In this document: piece after piece, positions 46,701-51,410 of the stretch
Position numbering within the stretch: the stretch's first letter is position 1
Layout of the letters: every line of letters starts with the position of its first letter
Assembly: GCF_902806685.2 (NCBI RefSeq)
Contig: NC_048547.1
Location: 12,659,196-12,723,195, forward strand
Source of the DNA: Maniola hyperantus
Lineage: Eukaryota; Arthropoda; Insecta; Lepidoptera; Nymphalidae
Length of the DNA stretch: 64,000 nt
Reading direction: 5' to 3'
Translations under genes and position numbers: made by a program
The notes under the pieces: generated by a model
What the model saw: only the letters and a program-made list of their open reading frames with translations
Databases searched by the model: none
What the model was told of the DNA's origin: nothing

Positions 46701-49700
46701 TTATATAATTTCAAAAAGTCCGCACAAACAGACATTAAAGTGCGGCGAAATACAAAATACATTCCAACTTTAAAAATTAAAAGCAAATTTTCGGTTTCCA
46801 ACTCACCTCTATGGAGCTCCGGGGAGTTGTGGAACGGGTCATAATGAAGATCGGTGATGTGCCAAAAGTAACCTGGGAAGAAAATTTGAATTTAGAACAT
46901 TCGCCCTGTTTTGATATGAGACTTTTCGCAATGATATTTCTGAAAGCATTTCCATATTAGACGACTTTTTTGCTTAGGGCCCTTCCACAATACTAACGGT
47001 GCGACATCGCATCGTAAGAACGACGTCGTAGGTAGGTACCTCAAGCGATTTCCAAAAGAATTCCCAAGTTTGCGTTGAGCGTTGTCGTAAAATATTACGA
47101 TGCGACGTTGCACCGCAAGTATTATGAAAGTCCTTCCTATCTTCGACAAAAGTCGAAAGTAAGTTAGGACTTCGAACTACTACTATTAACAATAATTAAT
47201 TTGGACTTCTATTATGTTGACATTTTATTCATTACAAATATTTTGTTTTGATTGTACCTATGAAGTCTATGTATAACTTGTATTTTAATTCCTGCTTATT
47301 TTTATGTTTTTAATTTAAGGTAATAATATTCAAACACCAGTTACGGTAAAATGTATAAGGCTCATCAGACATTGTTTCAACCTATTGTACCTGCATTTTA
47401 TCTAATAAATAAATCATTCATTCATTCATTCATTCATTCATTCAGAAAACTGATCTTACAGTCGACTCGCGTTGAAAGTCTATCTTCTCTCTAGCGTTTT
47501 TCATACAATCGTAGGGTTCTCATTTGAGTATTTACCAATGAAACTCAGTCAAATTTTGTAGGCGCATTTGATATAGCAACAAATATCTGCATACCTGCAA
47601 TTTGTAAGTTACGTGAGTTAAAAGATTTGTAGGTATGTAAATATGTTATGAGCCCATGTTACTTTGAAGCCACACATTTTAACGATAATGTGGCAAACCA
47701 TAGATACAAATATTAGTTTCTTGAATGTGTTTACAAAATGTCATTGACTTTGATTGGTTAATATTATTGGTTAACAAATGAGATGAAATAGTACGCAACA
47801 GGTCAAGATGGCAATCAGGGTGGGGACACCCCGCACACCCGTACAGCCCCCGCGCTAACCCGGTGCAGGATAGCGCGGGTGACGTGCGGGTGTGCGGGAC
47901 GTCCCTCGCCTCATTTGCCGATTGCCATCTCGACCTGTCGCGTACTATATATTTGGAGCGCACTACGAATAAAATCCAACTCAAGCTCAACATAAAACAA
48001 TTTCAAATTATTACCTACTCGTATTAATATTAAAGCCAAGCAAAGCGTAATGTATATTTTTAATACTTATTAATAAAATTTCCATAAAAATGTTTTTATA
48101 CGGCATCAAAGTTATACTAAAACAAACTTTCGAAACTTGAGGCAGTATTTTTATAAGGCCTAAACAATAACTGTGGGTCTTGTTTGGTAATCAGTACGCT
48201 TAGTACGAGAATTTATGTCTCACCAACGTTGATAGTATTCGAGTGTCGAAACTCTTCCACGTTATAGTAAACTGGATCTCAACTGCCTTGTTTTAAAGCT
48301 CAAGTTTGTCTACACATCTACAGCCAGCGCGCTCCAACCGGAAACGTTGCGAAATTAAAATCAGTGGCATTGAATTTTTGACTTCAATTCAAGGCATTTT
48401 AGGCCCATTTTACTTTGACGTTACTGTGTTTCGACTCTCGAATTCTAGCAATGTTTGGTGAGCCGTAAAATCTTATACTAAGCGTACTGAAACAAAACAA
48501 AAACAAAAGTCCGGACATGAATATAAAATAGCATGAAATGTTGTTTCGTATAACATGCCATATCATATTATTTATCTTGTGGCCCAAGAATTCTTAAGTA
48601 ATTTTGAAGAGGTGGGAGCTAAAAGCTGAGATTTTGTTAGGTGTTTCTTGTGTGAATCGTATGGAATAACAACCCGTTTCTATCCATACCTATATCTTAA
48701 TAATATATAAAAGGAAAAGGTGACTGACTGATCTATCAACGCACAGCTCAAACTACTGGACGGATCGGGCTGAAATTTGGCATGTAGATAGCTATTATGA
48801 CGCAGGCATCCGTTAAGAAAGGATTTTTGAAAATTCAACCCCTAGAGGGGTGGAATAGGGGTTTTAAATTTGTGTAGTCCACGCGAACGAAGTCGCGGGG
48901 ACTATATATGCTAGTAAGTAATACGTATGCGAAAGCGTGTATTTTTGTTGGTTTTTGGTTCGTTGGTTTGTCCATCAATCACTTCGCAACGGAGCAATGG
49001 ATTGACGTGATTTTTTTGCGTGGACATTTTACTTTACTTTTTACTTTACTTTAGATACTGGAATGCCCGATGAAATTAACAGGATCTTCAAATTTTGGTA
49101 TGAAAACCAGGTCAATGTCGTGCGATGGTCGGAAAGCTTTTCTAGGCCTTATAGGTTGGAGTGTGGCGTGAGGCAGGGGGGCTTAACCTCGCCTAAGCTT
49201 TTCAACCTCTACGTCAATGCGCTGATAGAGGCACTTAGCAGTACGCGTGTCGGATGTCATATTGATGGAGCGTGTCTCAATAACATTAGTTATGCAGACG
49301 ACATGGTGTTGCTGAGTGCGTCTGTCTGTGGTATCACGAAACTGTTGGGCATTTGTGAGACCTATGCCCACAGTCACGGCTTGACCTACAATGTCAAGAA
49401 GAGTGAATGCATGGTCTTTCAGGCCAGGGGAAAAACACTTCCTCCCACTGTACCACCTATAAAGCTGTATGAGACTCCACTAAAGAGAGTGGAGCAGTTT
49501 AAATACCTGGGGCATGTTATATCCTCTGACCTGAAAGACGATGCAGATATAGAGAGAGAACGCAGGGCGTTGTCTGTTAGGGCGAACATGATCGTCCGCA
49601 GGTTTGCTCGTTGTTCTGTAGCCGTCAAAATCACTCTTTTCAGAGCATATTGTACCTCCTTCTACACGAGCAGCCTGTGGATCGATTACACGCAAAAGCA

Positions 49701-50391
49701 GTACAATGCCCTGCGTGTACAATATAATAATGCATTCAGGATGCTGATGGGGCTGCCCAGATTCTGCAGCGCGTCAGGGATGTTCGCCGAGGCGCATGTA
49801 GACTGTTTTTATACTACTATGCGAAAGCGGTGCACATCCCTGTTGCGTAGAGTCCGGTCCAGCCCCAATGGCCTCCTGAAGGTATTTTCTGACAGGATCG
49901 ACTGCCAGTACTTGAATCACTGTTGTATGATTCACGTGCTGGCAAATCGATCCTATCCTAATTTAAATAGTTATAGATTTTTTACTAACAAATAGGTTTA
50001 AGTTTCGTGTAATTACTAACACTAATATTAATAATTACTAACAATTAGGTTTAAGTTTCGTGTAATTACTAACACCAATATGATCCTTGTTGGTCGAAAT
50101 AAAAACATTTTATTTTTTATTTTATTTTTATTTTTACTTTTCATCCCGGAAAATCAAAGAGTTCCCATAGAATTTTCAAATTGAAATGCACGCGTATGAA
50201 TCTGTGGTCATTTTCTAGCTAATTTATATCTTTTTAATGGGTCAAGGGTTAACTTGTATCTGAATAAAAGAAAAAGAGTGGCTAGTAAAAAAATATATGA
50301 ACTTACAAATTTTAGCGTGCGTGAGGTCAAGCCACAGCAGGCTGGTGATGTAAAGAGCGAGGCTGTTGGGAGTCATGGTACGAGATAACAT
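25557..50391 (-). CDS. SMPDL3-like: Acid-sphingomyelinase-like phosphodiesterase (SMPDL3 type), nine-exon spliced gene
   Basis: Joining nine minus-strand exons (50391-50307, 46872-46807, 41732-41573, 36942-36737, 35100-34934, 33254-33056, 30617-30508, 26714-26542, 25767-25557) gives 1377 nt, 458 codons plus stop. Every junction has GT donor, AG acceptor and matching phase. Order of parts: signal peptide (residues about 1-26), metallophosphatase domain with TDLHYD (D36, H38), WTGD (D105), GHND (144-147), VAH (H234) and GHRH (H282, H284), then a C-terminal domain with C405, C409, C415 and C428, and a hydrophobic end (445-456). Length and motif order match SMPDL3A/B, which are secreted or GPI-anchored binuclear metal phosphodiesterases acting outside the cell or in lysosomes on phosphate esters and phospholipids. 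The GNHD motif is changed to GHND and the His expected at D105+4 is Ser109, so normal activity is doubtful. Introns 3 and 5 hold exon-derived tandem arrays. The family call is firm; the a/b paralogue is not resolved. Confidence 0.9.
25976..26190 (+). mobile_element. Helitron-like repeat in intron 8
   Basis: 'aaatgcgaaagtgtgtttg', gttggtttgtccttcaatca, 'gcaatggagcaacggatcg', 'aaaatcaaagagtttaacgg', and a decayed tail cgtacgaagtcgccatcgcc. Confidence 0.7.
26216..26514. mobile_element. Palindromic MITE beside exon 8
   Basis: Left: caatggcaccgattccg, 'aatttagagtatctgcatcc'. Right: 'ggatgcgaatactctaaaat', gaatcagtaccactgcc. These are inverted arms with an AT-rich centre. It ends 28 bp from the exon 8 donor. 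Confidence 0.65.
26542..26714 (-). CDS. SMPDL3-like exon 8
   Basis: This is a 173-nt exon with acceptor ttttcccttgttccag and donor AATAA|GTAAGTTC, coding residues 332-388. It opens VLDYTQYYLDLTNTRGEPHW and continues AVEYNLTQYYGLREVSANALDTL, closely matching the SMPDL3/ASM segment LLDMLQYYLNLTEANL...W.LEYILTQTYDIEDL. It contains one sequon (N356-L-T). A palindromic MITE (26216-26514) lies about 30 bp past its donor. Confidence 0.95.
26757..27172 (+). repeat. gggttccgta element in intron 7
   Basis: Full-length copy from tagggttccgtacctcaaaa to gcgcttggccggttttttt, with a shortened gtctgcctgtc tract. Confidence 0.8.
27235..27450 (+). mobile_element. SINE body (Arg-type family), head missing
   Basis: 'aacaccttgaggaaacctgc', 'gcatgcctgaaaatttccc', ttggccagcgtggtagatta and 'agtagtggaccggcactggg', ending gctaatgataataat. 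Confidence 0.65.
27562..27785 (-). mobile_element. Helitron-like repeat, reverse
   Basis: Starts actagcttaatcccgcgac and ends cagtcagtcagtcagctttt, ccttttacatata. Confidence 0.75.
28050..28390. mobile_element. MITE family B in intron 7
   Basis: caaacgtagttgtgctctca at the left and 'aaatgagaaccaaactacat' at the right are inverted relatives, with matching inner arms ('aaatctggcaaaccacagat' / 'atctatgtttgtggttatct'). Related copies at 1856 (partial), 47505 and 54300. Confidence 0.65.
28755..29095 (-). mobile_element. tRNA-derived SINE, full copy, in intron 7
   Basis: In reverse: A box tggcgcagtggtatgcgctg, B box gggttcgattcccggcg, body with tttgccggtagggtgg / aaaccaaaggggtatgg equivalents, and a 3' end ttgtatctgaataataaa. 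It supplies the short plus-strand open frame here. Headless copies at 42895 and 46375. Confidence 0.75.
29128..29298 (+). mobile_element. Helitron-like repeat, internally deleted
   Basis: 'aatgcgaaagtgagtctgtc', a LINE-like caaatgatttattcaaaatt patch, 'tgttcccacgggattttta' and gacgaagtcgcgggcatc then agctagt. Confidence 0.65.
29543..29977 (+). repeat. gggttccgta element in intron 7
   Basis: Full copy, tttagggttccgtacctc to gcacttggccggttttttag. Confidence 0.8.
30078..30223 (-). mobile_element. hAT-type MITE, 146 bp
   Basis: Termini cagtggcgtgca and tgcacgccactg are perfect inverted repeats. The flanks cttgcagt and tttgcagt are a 7-of-8 target duplication, as expected of hAT elements. A second copy in the other orientation is at 63825-63968. 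Confidence 0.85.
30347..30460 (-). mobile_element. tRNA-derived SINE, internally deleted, in intron 7
   Basis: 'ccaactaagcgtaaagcttg', 'aggagtaggtacgacaat', then directly 'cagtccgctcctttaaccg', 'ttgagctatcgaggctct'. The B-box region is deleted compared with the 4215 copy. Confidence 0.6.
30508..30617 (-). CDS. SMPDL3-like exon 7
   Basis: This is a 110-nt exon with acceptor attttttttcgcag and donor GAAAG|GTTAGC, coding residues 295-331: GRPVSWAFLAPSLTPRGAG then SISNPGLRLYKFESNSGK. It matches the family segment GSPVNSLFVAPAVTP...NNPGIRLFQYD. Its 36 codons plus the split Gly link exon 6 (phase 1) to exon 8 (phase 0) exactly. The exon is too short to show as a long open frame; splice sites plus family alignment support it. 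Confidence 0.92.
30752..30960 (-). mobile_element. Helitron-like repeat, reverse, in intron 6
   Basis: 'tctagctgaaagccgtgact' to cacactttcgcatttataa, including 'ttgattttccgggattaaaa'. Confidence 0.7.
31203..31375. mobile_element. MITE family C in intron 6
   Basis: 'gtcccgcaaattgctattgc' at the left; 'gcattagcattttg' (decayed) at the right; centre 'atgacgtcattagacgttta' and gtgctgacgtcactaaaatg. Better preserved copy at 55017. Confidence 0.65.
31648..31879 (+). mobile_element. Helitron-like repeat in intron 6
   Basis: 'ctaaatatataaaaagaaaa', five gact units, and gacaaagtcgcgagcat then aagctagt. Confidence 0.75.
32525..32718. mobile_element. Palindromic MITE in intron 6
   Basis: 'aattcgctagcccagtgtat', 'gttcatttgacatt' at the left; 'aatgtcaaatgagctcggtg', cactgagttagcgaatcac at the right, inverted. 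Confidence 0.7.
33056..33254 (-). CDS. SMPDL3-like exon 6: VAH and GHRH metal-binding motifs
   Basis: This is a 199-nt exon with acceptor atatttgcttcag and donor GAAG|GTATGA, coding residues 229-295. It opens VYLVAHAGPGVEER (H234, matching YIIAHVPVG), carries a Ser/Gly-rich insert (246-255, SSSASGGGEL), and continues RAFSDVIAGQFYGHRHADTF, matching the family's YSDVIAGQFYGHTHRDS. H282 and H284 complete the binuclear metal site. This is the most strongly conserved stretch of the protein. Phase 0 in, phase 1 out, fitting exons 5 and 7. Confidence 0.95.
33333..34933 (-). repeat. Exon-5-derived tandem array, 11 extra units of 149 bp
   Basis: Units start at 33333 + 149k (plus-strand motif ctagccac); the 12th, at 34972, is authentic exon 5. 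On the minus strand each unit has 119 nt of exon 5, from within the VVLN codons to the terminal ATG, then GTACGTAC and a 30-nt spacer ending ATGGTAG. The spacer is too short to be a spliced intron, and 149 is not a multiple of 3. Joining authentic exon 5 to a copy at that AG gives TGC TGA, an immediate stop. Joining exon 4 directly to a copy (G|TG CTG AAC) would keep the frame and skip residues about 173-188. Variants (tgcccacagcac vs cgcccacaggac; cagtattctc vs gagtattttc) alternate with a three-unit period. Confidence 0.97.
34934..35100 (-). CDS. SMPDL3-like exon 5 (authentic copy)
   Basis: This is a 167-nt exon with acceptor ggcaatctttatag and strong donor ATG|GTACGTAC, coding residues 173-228: GGYYTIEQSHSKLRLVVLNS, a Gly/Ala-rich turn, then REQWEWLEKILGTARRKNEM. 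It corresponds to the family segment GGFYS...LRIISLNT...QFEWLESTL..S....EK. It is the only copy retaining the 5' part (GGYYTIEQ) and an acceptor at the correct phase after exon 4. Eleven partial copies follow in intron 5. It differs from most copies at Lys217 (Arg in most array units). Confidence 0.92.
35105..35205. repeat. (agaat)n microsatellite and LINE-like tail at the exon 5 acceptor
   Basis: 'agaatagaatagaatagag' then tatttttatttaagtaaact and acaagtgcttttgaatcctc. The latter recurs at 43860-43890. It abuts the polypyrimidine region of the exon 5 acceptor. Confidence 0.55.
35215..35480 (+). mobile_element. SINE body (Arg-type), decayed, in intron 4
   Basis: 'aagacatccgcatcctattt', 'aggaggttggggattcgaca', 'aacatcgtgaagaaacctgc', 'gcactaggccagcgtagcag', ending gatgatgatgatgac. 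Confidence 0.7.
35480..36190. other. Intron 4 sequence without recognised features
   Basis: AT-rich. A short minus-strand open frame at 35853-36038 has no motif or splice context. Confidence 0.35.
36225..36310 (+). mobile_element. SINE 3' body fragment in intron 4
   Basis: 'gcgctccatcttaggctgc', atcatcacttgccaccagg, 'ctgattgcagccaagcgct' and an A-rich tail. Confidence 0.6.
36412..36715 (-). mobile_element. tRNA-derived SINE (Arg-TCT-like head), reverse, in intron 4
   Basis: In reverse: head gatggcctagtggttaagac, 'gtgcgcctcctattcggga', B box ggttcgagg, body 'gtttcctcaccgt'-type segments and tail. It lies 22 bp from the exon 4 donor. Confidence 0.75.
36737..36942 (-). CDS. SMPDL3-like exon 4: altered GNHD motif (GHND)
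   Basis: This is a 206-nt exon with acceptor ttttttctcaaacag and donor ACTG|GTTAGT, coding residues 104-173. It begins GDILSSSMEHLNEE, contains the sequon N125-V-T, then FVFPALGHNDPPPSK, and ends MWMQWLPTEALQSFETG, matching the family pattern VFPALGNHD...LWKPWL..EA...L..GG. Two departures matter. The conserved Asn-His of GNHD is reversed to His145-Asn146. The His normally four residues after the bridging Asp (as in WTGDSPPH) is Ser109. In acid sphingomyelinase the equivalents are a metal ligand (Asn) and two catalytic His residues. The segment after the motif is shorter than in SMPDL3A. Confidence 0.9.
36972..37155. mobile_element. Palindromic MITE family A, copy 4, beside exon 4
   Basis: 'ccggcagaaaatattgtaca', 'tagcggtttcgtagagcatt' and 'caacgctctacaaagcggaa', 'gccgatatacaatatttctt'. 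It begins 30 bp upstream of the exon 4 acceptor, so it may contribute branch-site sequence. Confidence 0.7.
37165..37420 (+). repeat. Dispersed repeat 'aagggttccgtaccatcgtac'
   Basis: 'cagtcaagtgcgtgccggac', 'atggcgaccattttgaaatg', ttcacgagatataagcccgc and 'gactgacagac'-type end, a different family from the gggttccgta...ggccggtt element. Confidence 0.55.
37891..38118 (+). mobile_element. Helitron-like repeat bordering the exon-3 array
   Basis: 'ctaaatatataaaaggaaaa', five gact units, gacgaagtcgcgggcat then aagctagt. The array starts immediately after its last base. Confidence 0.8.
38120..41572 (-). repeat. Exon-3-derived tandem array, 22 extra units of 156 bp
   Basis: Donor sites recur at 38141 + 156k; the authentic exon 3 donor is k=22, at 41573. 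On the minus strand each unit has a possible 51-nt intron (GTAAATTATATC..., TACTAAT, ...AACTATAG) and a 105-nt exon-like segment. The segment reads YRNHIYDNLWLFIQ followed by SAAAFMAERHPDTLEFVLWTG (split here only for length). The last ~67 nt match authentic exon 3 almost exactly; the first ~38 nt differ, mainly by C-to-T and G-to-A. All units have the same length and no indels. Differences are few: a synonymous Thr codon (agag/agtg on the plus strand), an Ala-to-Thr change in units starting at 39077, 39233 and 40793, and a Tyr-to-Phe in one unit. The cassette is phase 2 on both sides, so inclusion would keep the frame; read without splicing, each unit meets TAA at its donor. Confidence 0.97.
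41573..41732 (-). CDS. SMPDL3-like exon 3 (authentic copy) with WTG(D) motif
   Basis: This is a 160-nt exon: acceptor ttatttccag at 41733-41734, with TTACTAAC as a branch site, and donor GG|GTAAAT. It codes residues 51-104: CKHN, a polar His/Arg/Asn-rich stretch (54-73), the family segment CDSSWPLIQSAA, then EFVLWTG. Spliced to exon 4 it gives WTGD, whose Asp bridges the two metals in this family. Cys52 and Cys75 match conserved cysteines of ASM relatives. This is the copy farthest 5' in the gene; 22 altered copies of its 3' part follow directly in intron 3. It is the authentic one because only it keeps the upstream acceptor, Cys75 and the full 5' coding stretch. Confidence 0.9.
41790..42010 (+). 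mobile_element. Non-LTR 3' tail in intron 2
   Basis: 'tatttaaatttattattaat', 'gttagtgtaagtggcactg', ccgttctaattagatataaa and an (aaat)n end. Same tail as 23320. Confidence 0.6.
42063..42285 (+). mobile_element. Helitron-like repeat in intron 2
   Basis: 'ataaaaggaaaaggtgacta', 'gtagctattatggcgtaggc' and ggataaagtcgcgagcat then aagctagt. A short duplication of 'ataagctagtattatat' follows. Confidence 0.75.
42286..42815. other. Intron 2 sequence, no gene feature
   Basis: A minus-strand open frame at 42411-42599 has no recognised motif. 42630-42780 carries a decayed 'ccactaccagaagggtgg'...ggaccctatta repeat end. Confidence 0.35.
42815..42895 (-). mobile_element. LINE 3' fragment, reverse
   Basis: 'gaccaccacagctggacgta', 'gccagcggcttcttgcgat' and 'tcgtttgatg' match the RTE 3' end, decayed. 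A continuation ('caacactgcttttcggtgc') is at 43255. Confidence 0.5.
42895..43225 (-). mobile_element. SINE (headless) carrying a nested palindromic MITE
   Basis: Same body as 28755 ('tacaagctagcccttgactg' to 'ggtagggtggtaactagcc'), broken at 42973-43105 by a separate element with inverted ends. Confidence 0.7.
42973..43105. mobile_element. Nested palindromic MITE
   Basis: tgagatctatagagcgcact at the left and 'agtgcgctctatagatctca' at the right are perfect inverted repeats, with further pairing inside (aaactagacagatt / gaactctgtcttag-like). Confidence 0.8.
43974..44042 (+). pseudogene. tRNA-like sequence (SINE head or tRNA pseudogene)
   Basis: A box-like gcttagtggttagagcgtcg and a clean B box (gggttcgattcctgc), but no good anticodon stem-loop or acceptor pairing. 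The following 'tttgatgtgtatttaaaat' matches the SINE family near 2560. Confidence 0.5.
44043..45825. other. Intron 2 sequence with retroelement fragments
   Basis: 44715-44820 (gcgagcaggccagtcacctg, 'accagcctttcaggaatttg') is part of a LINE family seen inverted at 57485-57725. Nothing else recognised; short frames lack splice context. Confidence 0.4.
45830..45960 (-). mobile_element. RTE-type LINE 3' fragment, reverse
   Basis: 'atcatcatcatcaaccta', 'acttccaccagtcacggtct' and 'ccagtggcttcctgcgattc'. Confidence 0.6.
45967..46105 (-). mobile_element. Helitron-like repeat, truncated, reverse
   Basis: 'aagtcaaacccctatttcgc', attaggggatgcattttcaa, tttcttggcggatgtccatt. Confidence 0.55.
46108..46335. 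repeat. (gaaa)n tract and hairpin-forming repeat
   Basis: gaaagaaagaaagaaag runs into an element with inverted pairs: 'attgtgccacaca' / 'tgtgtggcacaa' and ccggcgcttctt / agaagcgccgg. Confidence 0.65.
46370..46605 (+). mobile_element. SINE (headless) in intron 2
   Basis: 'ggcaaagccgtgccgccaag', 'gccgtgtagaaaccaaaggg', 'ccaggttagcccgctatcat', and tail ttgtatctgaataaataaa. Confidence 0.75.
46807..46872 (-). CDS. SMPDL3-like exon 2: first metal-binding motif (TDLHYD)
   Basis: This is a 66-nt exon with acceptor ttttcttcccag and donor AGAG|GTGAGT. It codes residues 29-51 in part, including YFWHITDLHYDPF, the standard opening of the ASM/SMPDL3 metallophosphatase domain (compare FWHVTDLHLDP in SMPDL3A). 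D36 and H38 are the first pair of metal ligands in this fold. It is phase 1 on both sides and joins exon 1 (T|GT) and exon 3 (G|GC) without a frameshift. Its small size makes it easy for gene finders to miss. Confidence 0.9.
46975..47140. mobile_element. Palindromic MITE in intron 1
   Basis: 'gggcccttccacaatact', 'ggtgcgacatcgcatcgtaa' at the left; 'ttacgatgcgacgttgcacc', 'agtattatgaaagtcc' at the right. Confidence 0.65.
47310..47445 (+). repeat. Retroelement tail with (cattcatt)n
   Basis: 'aatattcaaacaccagttac', 'ctcatcagacattgtttc' then attcattcattcattcattc. Same unit at 58170-58310. Confidence 0.65.
47505..47765. mobile_element. MITE family B in intron 1
   Basis: 'gggttctcatttgagtattt', 'accaatgaaactcagtcaaa', 'ggcaaaccatagatac' and 'gtttacaaaatgtcattgac'. 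Confidence 0.6.
47788..47950. mobile_element. GC-rich palindromic MITE, copy 3
   Basis: 'tagtacgcaacaggtcaaga' / 'ctcgacctgtcgcgtactat' with ccccgcacacccgtac / gtgcgggtgtgcggg inner arms. Confidence 0.8.
48200..48495. mobile_element. MITE family D, copy 1, in intron 1
   Basis: cagtacgcttagta at both ends (inverted), tctcaccaacgttgatag.attcgag / ctcgaattctagcaatgttt, centre 'gccagcgcgctccaac'. Copy 2 at 51110. Confidence 0.75.
48700..48915 (+). mobile_element. Helitron-like repeat in intron 1
   Basis: 'ataaaaggaaaaggtgactg' to 'gcgaacgaagtcgcgggga', ending tatgctagt. Confidence 0.75.
48916..49026 (+). mobile_element. Helitron-like repeat, 5' half, interrupted by the LINE
   Basis: It runs 'atgcgaaagcgtgt...ttggtttgtccatcaatcac...gcaacggagcaatgg', the usual start of this family, then breaks at the LINE. 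The rest is at 50131-50219. It abuts another Helitron-like copy ending at 48915. Confidence 0.7.
49027..50130 (+). mobile_element. 5'-truncated non-LTR retrotransposon (LINE) copy
   Basis: The insert starts inside the reverse transcriptase frame, carries the 310-codon ORF at 49063-49995 and ends with a short repeated 3' tract (ggtttaagtttcgtgtaatt twice) and an A/T-rich tail. It splits a Helitron-like repeat: the 5' half ends near 49022 and the 3' half resumes at 'catcccggaaaatc' near 50140. Related ttttacttt runs on both sides may be target-site duplication. It lies in intron 1 of the phosphodiesterase gene, opposite in orientation. Confidence 0.85.
49063..49995 (+). pseudogene. LINE reverse transcriptase, C-terminal half
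   Basis: A 310-codon frame. Residues 35-50 (GVRQGGLTSPKLFNLY) and 76-83 (SYADDMVL) are the RT palm motifs around the catalytic Asp pair (YADD, residues 77-80), followed by a thumb-like region with FKYLGHVIS. The first ATG is internal: N-terminal RT motifs, the endonuclease and ORF1 are missing, so the copy cannot mobilise itself. The frame is intact from there to TAG, suggesting fairly recent insertion. The clade is uncertain (CR1/L2-like or a related lineage). Confidence 0.85.
50131..50219 (+). mobile_element. Helitron-like repeat, 3' half
   Basis: It continues the copy begun at 48916: 'cccggaaaatcaaagag', 'gttccca', then a decayed tail (cacgcgtatgaatctgtgg..ttttctagct) in place of the usual gacgaagtcgcgggcat..ctagt. 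Confidence 0.65.
50307..50391 (-). CDS. SMPDL3-like exon 1: start codon and signal peptide
   Basis: Codes residues 1-28 plus one base, ending at donor T|GTAAGTTC. A hydrophobic run (residues 11-23, LALYITSLLWLDL) followed by T-H-A fits a signal peptide cleaved near residue 26, which suits a secreted or lysosomal enzyme. I start at the ATG ending at 50391 (MLSRT). A second in-frame ATG five codons on (MTPNSL) is an equally good start with a better context (ACC before ATG). The frame stays open upstream to 50484, but a possible acceptor (ttgtccacag) ends at 50424, so the transcribed exon may begin at 50423 with a short leader. The split codon with exon 2 gives Cys29 where relatives often have Gly. 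This exon has no homology signal beyond signal-peptide character, so it is the least certain of the nine. Confidence 0.7.
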
Positions 50392-50423
50392 CGTTCTTGA
50401 GCTGCCTGCATCCTTCACATCGC
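50389..50423 (-). promoter_or_regulatory. Putative 5' leader with a start-stop uORF
   Basis: If the exon begins after the acceptor at 50424-50425, the leader opens GCG ATG TGA: an ATG directly followed by a stop, out of frame with the main start about 30 nt on. Minimal start-stop uORFs are known to slow initiation in some eukaryotic genes. The leader start is only predicted, and no TATA box or other promoter motif was recognised upstream, where a SINE lies at 50496-50880. Confidence 0.3.
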
Positions 50424-50495
50424 CTGTGGACAATAAATCATTCATTGTTTCACCAAATTTACAGCCAAAATTAGGTAAAGCCACTGATGTCGATC

Positions 50496-50880
50496 AGCTG
50501 TGATAGCCTAGTGGTTAGGACGTCCGCCTTCTAATCGGAGGTCGGGGGTTCGATCCCGGGCAATAGCCCAGTAGTTAGGACGTCCGCCTTCTAATCGGAG
50601 GTCGGGGGTTCGATCCCGGGCACGCACCTCTAACTTTTCAGAGTTATGTGCGTTTTAAGTAATTAAATATCATTTGCTTTAACCGTGAAGGAAAACATCG
50701 TGAGGAAACCTGCATGCCTGAGAGTTCTCCATAATGTTCTCAAAGGTGTGTGAAGTCTACCAATCCGCACATGGCCAGCGTGGTAGACTATGGCCAAAAC
50801 CCTTCTCACTTTGAGAGGAGACCCGTGCTTTGTAGTGAGCCGAAGATGGGTTGATCATGATGATGATAATGACTGATGCC
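50496..50880 (+). mobile_element. tRNA-derived SINE with a duplicated Arg-TCT-like head
   Basis: The head (tagcctagtggttaggacg, tccgccttctaatcggag, gtcgggggttcgatcccggg) occurs twice in tandem with about 64 bp spacing, then a single body (gcacctctaacttttcagag, 'aacatcgtgaggaaacctgc', tggccagcgtggtagactat) and a gatgatgataatga tail. The anticodon position reads TCT. It lies just upstream of the gene's first coding exon, in opposite orientation. Confidence 0.85.
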
Positions 50881-51109
50881 TAAAATAAATCGTACACCCG
50901 TGTTATAGGCATCAGTGTTCTCCATTCACAGACTAGAATATTAAAAACAATAAATATATCGATACTTTAGTTATGTACTAGTGATGTAACGAACATATTT
51001 TGAACATTCGTGGATGCGAATGCGAATATCTGCTGCCAACATTCGCGAATGCTAATGCGAGTGCGAATATTGAGTTTTTGTTTAAATTTGACACCATTTT
51101 TCTATGGCC

Positions 51110-51410
51110 AGTACCCGTAGTATAAGACTTTACGTCTCACCAAACCAAACCAAATTCGAGAGTCGAAATACTTCCGCGTTACAGTAAACTGGATCTTAAA
51201 TGCCTTGTTTTAAAGCTCAAGTTTGTCTACACTTCTACAGCCAGCGCTCCAAGCGGAAACATTGCGAAATTAAAATCAGTGGCATTGAATATTTGACTTC
51301 AATTCAAGGCTCTTTAGGTCCATTTTACGTTGATGTTATTGTGTTTCGACTCTCGAATTCTAGCAACGTTTGGTGAGACGTAAAATCTTATACTACGGGT
51401 ACTGATGACC
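51110..51410. mobile_element. MITE family D, copy 2
   Basis: 'cagtacccgtagtataagac' and gtcttata-type inverse 'atcttatactacgggtactg'; inner tttacgtctcaccaaac / gtttggtgagacgtaaa. Confidence 0.8.

Noticed and set aside
50500..50625. Two tandem tRNA-Arg genes
   Set aside because: The heads lack a proper acceptor stem and lead into a SINE body shared with 61230 and 36412.
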